Assembly: GCF_014127485.1 (NCBI RefSeq)
Contig: NZ_CP059903.1
Location: 2,542,001-2,606,000, forward strand
Direction of reading: 5' to 3'
Length of the DNA stretch: 64,000 bases
Origin: Nocardioides dongkuii
Lineage (GTDB): Bacteria; Actinomycetota; Actinomycetes; Propionibacteriales; Nocardioidaceae
Under the pieces are notes generated by a model. That model ran no database searches, had not been told where the DNA came from, and saw only the letters and a program-made list of their open reading frames with translations. The position numbers and the translations under genes were made by a program. How positions within the stretch are numbered: the stretch's first letter is position 1; each line of letters opens with the position of its first letter. Below are positions 1-7,600 of the stretch, piece after piece.

Positions 1-161
1 GTCATTGTCTGCTGACTACCTGGCGCCCCTACGAACTTGTATCCGTTCCCGGAGTTGACTCCGTTCCCGTGACAGTCAGCCGACGCTGCTGTTGCGCCCA
101 GCAGTATCACTGCCGCAACTGCGCCGAGAACCGTCGCGGCACGGCGAATGAGGTTGAGCAT
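1..161 (-). CDS. Small secreted protein, N-terminal part only
   Basis: This reading frame starts with ATG at 161 and runs off the left edge of the window. The 53 visible residues begin with a Sec-type signal peptide: two arginines, a hydrophobic stretch (AAVILLGATAASA), then a likely cleavage after ASA. The mature part starts DCHGNGVNSGNGYKF and is rich in Gly and Asn. A purine-rich AGGGGG lies about 10 nt before the start codon and supports it. I do not recognise a family. It lies next to a decayed mobile-element remnant, so it may belong to that accessory segment. Confidence 0.6.
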   Translation of the reverse strand, partial: MLNLIRRAATVLGAVAAVILLGATAASADCHGNGVNSGNGYKFVGAPGSQQTM

Positions 162-337
162 CGTGGGTGCCCCCTAGAATGCGGATGCTTGGCAACCTAA
201 CGGCGTCAGGGGGCGGGGTGGAGATAATGCCCTAGAACTGGGTAGGAAGTCGTTGCGGCCCCGATCTCTGCGAGTTTGTCGTGATATCGCACTCCCCCGC
301 TGCGATTGCGACGGGAGAGCACCCGACGCCCCTGGGG

Positions 338-682
338 TCAGCGGACCCTCGGGCTCCGAGTGCGTGCGCCGACCCAAGACGCACAGTCGCGCTCGTGAAC
401 CACGAACCCGGACAGCCCACCACCGCCGCGAGGAGACTCGTTCTGTCCTCGAAACGGGTTCCGCGTGGGCTCCGCGACCACGCCGACGGGCCGGTCGCTG
501 TCGCCATCTCCAACGCCGCCGGCACGAACCTTTTCGGCATGATCACGTTCGCGCGCTCGGTCGTCGTTGGACGCCTCGACCTGCTTTGCAGAGGCTCGCG
601 CCGCGAACAGACCACCTGCGATGACCGACAGTGGCGCGGCAACGATCGCGATGATGTCCTTGACGTTCTCGAAGTTCGACAC
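338..682 (-). CDS. Hypothetical protein with N-terminal membrane segment, possibly frameshifted
   Basis: A GTG at 682 opens a frame whose first 50 residues look real. They include a hydrophobic segment (IIAIVAAPLSVIAGGLFAA), then a charged stretch ending ERDHAEKV. After about residue 52 the composition becomes Gly/Arg-rich and less protein-like, and a different minus-strand frame (down to about 232) looks more natural. A frameshift in an older gene of about 150 codons is therefore likely. Third-position GC is lower than in the flanking core genes. The family is unknown. It sits just downstream of the recombinase remnant and could be cargo of that element. Confidence 0.35.
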   Translation of the reverse strand: MSNFENVKDIIAIVAAPLSVIAGGLFAARASAKQVEASNDDRARERDHAEKVRAGGVGDGDSDRPVGVVAEPTRNPFRGQNESPRGGGGLSGFVVHERDCASWVGARTRSPRVR

Positions 683-699
683 AGCGAGACGCTAGCCGT

Positions 700-919
700 G
701 CGATCAGACGTGCACCCAGGGAACGCGCGACAGCCAGGACGTGGAAACCGCTCGGGGCCGGGTCTGCACGTTGTGAGGAGCGCATCCTCGACGCAGACCC
801 ACACCCGAGGCGCTCGGCAAGCCCGCGGCAGACCTCCTCCTGGGGTCGACGCCCTCCTGCTTTTGGTCGAGGTCCTTGCTGATCCGGCAGTAGATCGCCG
901 CTTGCACGCGCTCAGGCAT
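700..919 (-). pseudogene. Serine recombinase N-terminal remnant
   Basis: An ATG at 919 opens a frame reading MPERVQAAIYCRISKD, the beta-1 strand and catalytic-Ser region of large serine recombinases (family pattern A-x-Y-x-R-x-S). The sequence then reads QKQEGVD around 845-863. One base out of frame it continues QEEVCRGLAERLG, which matches the helix after that region in the family. One indel near 840-845 therefore breaks the frame, and the similarity fades below about 780. No C-terminal DNA-binding part is visible. The intact enzyme would have been a site-specific integrase, so this marks an old integrated element. The call rests on the N-terminal motif only. Confidence 0.55.
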
Positions 920-1259
920 CGTCGCTCTCGAGCCGCAGCATCGTGAGTCGTTGCTCATCGAAGTCTCGCTGCGGACCGTACGTGCGCTCAGTGTGCGCAA
1001 GGTTGACGATGCCGGGTGACTTCGGCACATCACCGAACATGCACCACATCTTCCGGCGCCCGGTCCTCGTGAACAGGTAGAGGTTCGTGCGCTTTCAGAA
1101 CTTCCTGCCTCACCGAATGTGCGGACCGCCCGCCCCACGCGGCGACTGTCGTCGCGGGTGAAGTCAGGCGTCCGACCGCCCTTCACGTACTAGTGCGGCG
1201 CGAAGTCCTCGAAGGTCGTCGCCCAGGTCCACTTGAGTGTCGGGGCCTTGGCCCGCACG
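912..1259 (-). pseudogene. Degenerate hypothetical gene upstream of the recombinase remnant
   Basis: Two protein-like segments lie in different minus-strand frames. The upstream one (about 1259-1110) reads WATTFEDFAPH, an in-frame TAG at 1192-1190, then YVKGGRTPDFTRDD. After a shift, the second (about 1094-912) reads TNLYLFTRTGRRKMW, then FGDVPKSPGIVNLAHTERTY, ending LRLESDDA. Its TGA (914-912) overlaps the ATG of the recombinase remnant, the usual coupling in an operon. The nonsense codon and the frameshift make it a pseudogene. I do not recognise the product. Confidence 0.45.
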
Positions 1260-1433
1260 AGTGGCGATCGCGCGTCAGCTGACCGGACGGCTCGGTCGGG
1301 GACGCCAGGCGTCCTCAGCGTCCTCGTGTGCTGGGCGACCGCAAGGAGCCCGGAGCCCCGGCTCGCGTCATTCCGCCGCTTGAGGGCACGTAGGAATCGG
1401 CTTCAACCCACCGCCCCTGGCGTGGGGGCGCGC

Positions 1434-2384
1434 CTAGACCGACAACCTGTTGACGGTCCTGGACACGTGGTCACCCGTCTTCTGGAGGAACACGATCTCC
1501 CCGAACTCGACGTGCGACCAGCCTTCGGCGTCGTCCGTCAGGGCCTCGGAGGCGAACACGGCGGCCGATGCCTCGTTCTCGTCGCACGCCTCGAAGTCGA
1601 AGGACGTGCCGTCGCTCGGGACGTGGCGACCCATCAGCATGTACATCGGCTCCAGGAGCATCGAGAGGGCAAAGTCCTCTGTGCCCGGACCGGACTCCCG
1701 CAGCTTCTTCCAGTCCCCGACCGGGTTGGTCTCGCCCTGGTGCCCGAGGCCGGTGTTGACTCCGATGATCCGGTCCGGCGACACCAGGGCCATCTTCATC
1801 TTCGTCAGGGCAGGGAGATCGAGGGCTTCCATCGCCTGGGAGATGAGGTGGACCATCTTCTCGATCGCGCGTTGGACGTCCTCGTCGCTGTCGCCGTCGA
1901 GCAGGGAGAGCAGGAGCACGTAGAGGAACTCCGTGTCCGTCGTGCCCCGCATCTGCTTGAGGTACCTGTCCTCGCAGTGCTGCAGCAGCTCCCTCTGCAG
2001 GAGCATCCAGTTCGGCATGTCGCCGTTCTGCGCGATGATCCAGGGAGTCTTCTCGAAGGAGAAGGGGTGGCAGTTCTCGTCGACCATGACGGTCGTCGAG
2101 TTGTAGACGGCTGCGCGCACATGGGCGAGCACCGTGCTCGCCTGGAGACTGGGGATGATGCGGTTGGCGTTGTCGTCGTAGAAGGCAGGCATGGGCCGGC
2201 GGTAGATGAAGGGATCCTCCGGCTTGAGCAGGTGCTCGCTCCAGGCACCGAATCCCCAGCCTGCCAGCTGCAGGTCTGGGTAGTGCTCAGGATCGAGAGC
2301 CTGATTGACCAGGCTGTTCGACGGCGTGAGCAGCAAGCTCTCGAGCGGAATCTCGGGCCCGATGTAGGCGAGCACTCGGCACAT
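1434..2384 (-). CDS. Class II glutamine amidotransferase (YafJ/EgtC-like)
   Basis: This 316-residue protein begins MCRVLAYIG, so processing exposes Cys2 as the N-terminal nucleophile of a class II (Ntn) glutaminase. The fold is supported by GWGFGAWSEH (about 42-51), the HVRAA segment and the AQNGDMPNW loop that contacts glutamine. The length fits stand-alone YafJ-type proteins, which carry only the glutaminase domain. The acceptor substrate is unknown. The ATG at 2384 is the only sensible start because Cys2 must follow it. The gene stands alone between the recombinase remnant and the MntA remnant; no ergothioneine genes are nearby, so I do not call it egtC. Confidence 0.85.
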   Translation of the reverse strand: MCRVLAYIGPEIPLESLLLTPSNSLVNQALDPEHYPDLQLAGWGFGAWSEHLLKPEDPFIYRRPMPAFYDDNANRIIPSLQASTVLAHVRAAVYNSTTVMVDENCHPFSFEKTPWIIAQNGDMPNWMLLQRELLQHCEDRYLKQMRGTTDTEFLYVLLLSLLDGDSDEDVQRAIEKMVHLISQAMEALDLPALTKMKMALVSPDRIIGVNTGLGHQGETNPVGDWKKLRESGPGTEDFALSMLLEPMYMLMGRHVPSDGTSFDFEACDENEASAAVFASEALTDDAEGWSHVEFGEIVFLQKTGDHVSRTVNRLSV

Positions 2385-2559
2385 ACGTTTCCTTCACTGA
2401 CGAGATGACGTCCCGCGGTCGGCATCCACGAGCGGCCGCCACCCTACGGGCGAGAGCCGGGTTGCTCGGGGGCGAGGCCCCGATACGTCCCGGGGTAACC
2501 GGTCCTCGAGAACCCGGTGCCCCTCGGTGACGGTCAGTGAGCTCGTCCGGGAGGCGTGA

Positions 2560-2735
2560 GACGGCCTCGCCGATGCGGTGCGGCAGCGCTTCGGCGACGA
2601 GCTGCGTGAGCCCCGTCAGAGAGCACGTCGACCTCGACGCCGAGCAGATCTCGCAACTCCTCGATGAGACCGACTTGGTCGTACAGGCTCGCATCGGAGG
2701 TGAAGTGCACGATCAGGTAGATGCGTCGGGCCATC
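2560..2735 (-). pseudogene. MntA-type nucleotidyltransferase remnant
   Basis: The minus strand from about 2735 reads IYLIVHFTSDASLYDQVGLI, then EELRDLLGVEVDVLSDG. This matches the second half of MNT-domain minimal nucleotidyltransferases, the antitoxin partners of HEPN toxins. The catalytic G-S-x10-D-x-D part is missing, and the position of the last metal-binding Asp reads Tyr. After LSDG a one- or two-base change in a G run moves the rest (LTQLVAEALPHRIGEAVS) into another frame. No HEPN partner is recognisable. The gene is truncated and frameshifted, so it is a decayed toxin-antitoxin fragment. Confidence 0.6.
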
Positions 2736-2877
2736 CACAATTCTGGGGATTTCTGCCCCGTCCGCCCCCGTAGCGGGGGGTGCGTGCGTTCGTCGCCCTG
2801 TTCAACCGCGGAAGTGCCGTCCTAGCCTCGCTGGACCCGGCAAGCCCCGCCGGGCCTGACGAAGGAGACCGACAACG
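2736..2877 (+). promoter_or_regulatory. Upstream region of the M28 peptidase
   Basis: This stretch separates the MntA remnant from the peptidase and must carry the peptidase promoter. A GAAGGAGA ribosome-binding site lies about 10 nt before the ATG at 2878. I cannot assign -35 and -10 boxes with confidence. Confidence 0.4.
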
Positions 2878-4563
2878 ATGTCCAGATCCCTCAGGGACCT
2901 CACCGCGACGGGTGTCGCGCTGGCCGTGCTCGGCGCGGCCGCCACCGTCCCGGCGTACGCCGACCCACCACGCGGCGGCCACCACGGCCACCACCACGGC
3001 CACGGCTCGCACGGCCACCACGGGAAGCACGACTCCGTCCGCAAGCTCACCAAGGCCGTCTCGGCCCAGGGCGTGCTCAAGCACCTCCGAGCCCTCCAGG
3101 AGGTCGCCGACGAGGACGGCGACCGCGCTGCCGGGCGCCCGGGCTACGCGTCCTCCGTCCGGTACGTCGCCAGGACGCTGCGGCACGCGGGATACCGGCC
3201 CACCGTCCAGGAGTTCACCTTCGACTACTTCGAGGAGAACTCCGAGCTGGCCCGGGTCAGCCCGCAGCCGACCGAGTTCGTCGACGAGCAGGACTTCCTG
3301 CGCAACAACTTCGACACCGGCTCGCCCGAGGGCACCGCCACCGGAGCCCTGGTCCCGGTCGGCCTGGTGCTCGACCCGGCCGCACCGGTCGGCACCAACA
3401 CCAGCGGGTGCGAGCCCGAGGACTTCGCCGGCTTCACCGCCGGGTCGATCGCGCTGGTCCAGCGCGGCACCTGCGGGTTCTCCGTGAAGGTGCTCAACGC
3501 CCAGGCGGCGGGTGCGGCTGCCGTCGTCGTCATGAACGAGGGCCAGCCGGGTCGCACCGGTCTGGTCGGCATGATCGGCGACGCGACCGGACTGACCATC
3601 CCGGCGGTCTTCGCGTCCTACGACACCGGGGTGAACCTCGCGGCCACGCCGGGCGCCACGGTCACCGTGACGGTCGAGTACACGTCCGAGGAGCGCACCA
3701 CCTGGAACGTCCTGGCTGAGACCCGCAAGGGCCGCCGGGACAACGTCGTGATGGCCGGCGCCCACCTCGACAGCGTCCAGGAGGGTGCGGGCATCAACGA
3801 CAACGGCTCCGGCAGCGCCGCGCTGCTCGAGGTCGCGCTGAAGATGGCGAAGATGAAGGTGAAGCCTGCCAACCGGGTCCGGTTCGCCTGGTGGGGCGCG
3901 GAGGAGAGCGGCCTGCTCGGCTCCGAGCACTACGTCGCCGAGCTGAGCGAGGAGGAGGCAGCGGCGATCGCGCTCTACCTCAACTTCGACATGGTCGCCT
4001 CGCCCAACTACATGTTCGGCGTGTACGACGGCGACAACTCCGGTGGCACCGCACCCGAGGGCTTCATCCCCGAGGGCTCGGCGCAGATCGAGGACGTCTT
4101 CGAGCGGTTCTACACCCGGCGCGGGCAGCCGTTCCAGGACAGCGAGTTCTCCGGGCGCTCCGACTACGGGCCGTTCATCGCCGTCGGGATCCCGGCCGGT
4201 GGCCTGTTCACCGGCGCCGAGGGGGTCAAGACCGAGGAGGAGGCCGCGCTGTACGGCGGCGTGGCGGGCGCGGCGTACGACCCGTGCTACCACCAGCCGT
4301 GCGACAACCTCACCGGGGAGGGCCAGGACGAGGCACTCTACGACCAGCTCGACGAGGACTACTGGCTCCGGGGCAACATCAACATGGGGGCGCTCAACGT
4401 CAACTCCGACGCGATCGCCACGGCGGTGCTGACCTTCGCCAAGGACACCTCGGCGGTCAACGGCGTGGCGACCGAGCCCGGCCACGGCAAGAAGTGGAAG
4501 ACCTGGCAGCGCCAGGACCACGGCCGGCACCACGTCGGCGGCCTGACGGCCCGCAGCCGGTGA
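2878..4563 (+). CDS. Secreted M28-family zinc aminopeptidase with PA domain
   Basis: The 561-residue precursor has a Sec signal peptide (residues 1-28, cleavage after AYA). A striking His/Gly tract follows (33-50, GGHHGHHHGHGSHGHHGK). A PA (protease-associated) domain occupies about 140-260, inserted before the catalytic core as in the Streptomyces griseus aminopeptidase group. The di-zinc ligands of M28 are visible: AGAHLDS (about 294-300), NDNGSG, WGAEESG (catalytic Glu pair near 342) and NFDM. A late His lies in CYHQPCDN, flanked by two Cys that may form a disulphide. It should release N-terminal residues from peptides outside the cell. The GAAGGAGA site supports the ATG at 2878. Confidence 0.9.
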   Translation: MSRSLRDLTATGVALAVLGAAATVPAYADPPRGGHHGHHHGHGSHGHHGKHDSVRKLTKAVSAQGVLKHLRALQEVADEDGDRAAGRPGYASSVRYVARTLRHAGYRPTVQEFTFDYFEENSELARVSPQPTEFVDEQDFLRNNFDTGSPEGTATGALVPVGLVLDPAAPVGTNTSGCEPEDFAGFTAGSIALVQRGTCGFSVKVLNAQAAGAAAVVVMNEGQPGRTGLVGMIGDATGLTIPAVFASYDTGVNLAATPGATVTVTVEYTSEERTTWNVLAETRKGRRDNVVMAGAHLDSVQEGAGINDNGSGSAALLEVALKMAKMKVKPANRVRFAWWGAEESGLLGSEHYVAELSEEEAAAIALYLNFDMVASPNYMFGVYDGDNSGGTAPEGFIPEGSAQIEDVFERFYTRRGQPFQDSEFSGRSDYGPFIAVGIPAGGLFTGAEGVKTEEEAALYGGVAGAAYDPCYHQPCDNLTGEGQDEALYDQLDEDYWLRGNINMGALNVNSDAIATAVLTFAKDTSAVNGVATEPGHGKKWKTWQRQDHGRHHVGGLTARSR

Positions 4564-4569
4564 CGCACG

Positions 4570-4603
4570 GAGGCGGGCGGCCCGATGCCGGGCCGCCCGC
4601 CTC
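4570..4603. terminator. Bidirectional hairpin between convergent genes
   Basis: A perfect 15-bp stem (4570-4584 with 4589-4603) closes a 4-nt loop. It lies 7 nt after the peptidase stop and 9 nt before the stop of the convergent rhamnosidase gene. There is no U-run, as is usual in high-GC actinobacteria. It can serve both transcripts. Confidence 0.8.
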
Positions 4604-4612
4604 TCGCGCTGA

Positions 4613-7600
4613 CTACCTGACGGTGATCATGAAGGTCTTCGCCTTTCCGCCGGCCTTCACGACGATCTTCGCCGTGCCCTTCTTCTTGGCGAGGATCCGG
4701 CCGGCGGCGTCGATCTCGGCCACCCCGCGTGCCGACGACCGGTAGCTGACCTTGACGCCGGTGGCCTTCGCCGGGGCGTACTTTCCGGTGACGTAGACCG
4801 ACTGGCCGACCTTGACCGTCTTCGGCACGGAGGCGCGCACCTTGGTGACCTTCGCCTTCGGCTTCTTCGCGACGACGGACACCGTGATCTTGGCCGACAG
4901 CTTCTTGCCGGAGGCGCCGGCGCTCACGCTGGTCGCGGTGATCTTCACCTTGCCGGTCTTCTTCTTCGCCTTCACGACACCGGCGGAGCTGACCTTCGCG
5001 ACCTTCGGGTTGGACGACGTCCAGACGACCGCGCCGTGGTACGACGGGCTGCCCTCGCTGTAGTAGACGCCCTCCTCCAGGCGGAGCTTCCCGCCCTTGA
5101 CCAGGCGTAGCTGCGACTGGTTCAGCTTCACCTTGGTGACCGTGTCCGTGGCGGGCTCGTCGGGATCGGCCGCGACGACGACGTAGTCCATCGTCGCGCG
5201 GGCCCGGTTGCCGGCGTTGTCGACCACCGTCTGGGTGATCGTGTGCGCGCCGACCTCCGTCGAGTAGCCCTTCTGCACGCAGGACGCCACGCCCGAGGTC
5301 GCGTCCGTGCCCTGGCACGCGGGCTCGGCGGGCACCTCGCCCTCCCGGATCACCCCGGTCGGCCAGGCCCCGAACGCCGGCACCGGCTTCGTGCCGTCGA
5401 TCCTCACCGTGAGCGACTGCTCGGCAGAGGTGTTCGACGAGGCGTCCGAGGCGGCGTACCGCAGCACGTGGGTGCCGTCGGAGCCCACCGGCACGGGTGC
5501 CGTGTACGGCGTGCGGGGCGCGTCGTCGAGCGCGACCGTCACCGTCGGCGACCCGTCGACGTCATCGACGGCCGTGACGACCAGGGTCGTGGGCTCGGTG
5601 ATCCACCCGCGGTCGCCGTACGCCGTGGTGTCCGCCGGCGCGGCGGACACGGTCGGGGCCTGGTCGTCGACCGCCGGGGCGGCCGGGTCGGAGACCCACA
5701 GGTCGGTCAGCGACGGGTCGTAGAACCCCTGGTCGGGACCGTCGTAGCGGTACTTGACGGTCACCTTCCCGTCGCCGTCAGCGTCCAGCGCGGCCGGGTC
5801 GTCCACCAGCACCTGGTAGTTGGCCAGGGTGTTGCCGACGACGCCCTCGTTGGGCACCAGGTACTTCACCTGGCGGACGAGCACGTCGTCGACCAGGATC
5901 TTGTAGAGCTTCGGCTGCTTCTGAACCACCGCGACGGTGCTCGCGACCGAGGTGTCCGCGGTCTCGCGCATGCTCAGCACGAACGGCTCGCCGGTGGTCA
6001 CGCCGACATCGACGCTGTACCAGCTGGCGTCACGCGCCCACGTGAACCGGCGGGTCAGCCCGCCCTCGCTGTTGGTGCCGCCCACCGGGATGCCGGCGTC
6101 GAGGTTCCACCGCAGGTTGTGCGCGAGCTCCGTCGGGCCGGGTCGCACGTTCGCCGGGGCGTTGCCCGTCGATCCGGAGCCGCCGTCGCCGAAGTCGACG
6201 AAGTCCCTCGTCCCCTCCATCGCCGCCGCACCGGTGGCGTTCCAGCCCTGGCCCTTCGGCCCGTACCACTTGAGCCGGGTGCCGCTGGTCGCGGTCGCGA
6301 GCACGGAGCCGCGGTCGACGAAGTCGACGGTCGCGGACTGCATCATCGGCAGCCAGTACTCGCCACCGCCGTGCACCGTGACCTCGACCTGCTGGGACTC
6401 GCCGGCCGGGACCGTGACGAGCTCGGAGGGGGCGCCGGCCTCGAGGACGCGGTCCACCGACCGCGCCACCAGCCGTCCGGTCACCGGCGTCCTGCCGTTG
6501 TTGTGGACCATCGTGGTGACCGTCCACCGCCCGGTCTTCGGGTAGGCGCCGACGCGCTCGCCGAGGACGACCTGGTCGACCGTGACGTCGGCGGCGACGC
6601 GCAGGAAGCCGGTCGTCTTCAGGTCGAAGACCCGCTGCTGACCGTCGTACGAGACCGTCACCTCGGCCTCGGCGTCGTACGTCGAGCCGTTGCGGGCGCC
6701 CTGGGGCACCACGAGGGTGAACGGGAGCTCGGTGCTCTCCCCCACCGCCAGCGGGCCGCCGGTCAGGGTCATCGGCTCGGTGAGCCCCGGCACGTCGACG
6801 ACGGCGGAGATCGTGTCGATCCGCGAGCGGCCGGTGTTCTCGACCTGCACGGAGCCCGAGACGGTGTCGCCCGCGCTCACCGTGCCGACCGCGGGCAGGG
6901 AGACGGCCGCGGGCGGCGACGCGACGGCGAAGGAGTAGTCCCCCGCCTCGACCCGCACCACGGTCTCGCCGGTCTCCTCGTCGACCTCGGCGCCCAGCAC
7001 GCCGGCGGCCTCGCTCAGCGGCGTGCCGGACACCGTCACGTCCGACAGCTCGACGGTCGGCAGGTGCACCTGCGCCACCGTGCTGGCGGGGACGAGGACG
7101 TCGAGCGCGTAGACCTGGCGGTTGCGCGCGTCGATGCCGACCTGGATCTTCCCGCCGACGCTGTGCACCTTCGCGCCCACGGTCTTCAGCGCACCGAGCT
7201 GCGGGCGTACGGCGAACTCGGCGAAGCCCGGCTCGATCGGCTGGATGCCGGCCGCGTAGCGGCTCATCATCGTCAGCGGCCCGCCGGTCCAGGCGTGGTT
7301 GAAGGTGCCGGCGGCGTCCTGCTCGGGACCGGCGAAGAACTCCCAGAGCGTGGAGTGCTCGGGGTCGTTGACCATCGGGGCGTAGCGGTCCTTCATCCGC
7401 GCCACCGCGTCGTCCGGGTAGCCCATCAGGTAGAGCGCCTCGAGGACGTACTTGTCCATGTACGGGCTGGCCTTCTTGATGTTGACCAGCACGTCGCGGA
7501 TCTGCTCGTACTGGCTCGGCTTCGCGAGCCCGGCGTACACCGCGAGCGCGTTGGCGCGGTCGTCGGCGCGCCCGTCACCGGTGGACTCGTAGTAGCCCTT

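Noticed and set aside
163..1433. tRNA-derived attachment site at the left element remnant
   Set aside because: I looked for a tRNA 3' end near the recombinase remnant and the 1.4 kb boundary and saw no cloverleaf or CCA-like end.
1434..2384. Ergothioneine gene egtC
   Set aside because: The protein is of the same superfamily, but no egtA, egtB, egtD or egtE neighbour is present and the generic YafJ-type pattern is sufficient.
1233..2408. Plus-strand frame of 391 codons opposite the glutamine amidotransferase
   Set aside because: Its translation is low-complexity, and the minus-strand protein has the Cys2 nucleophile and family pattern.
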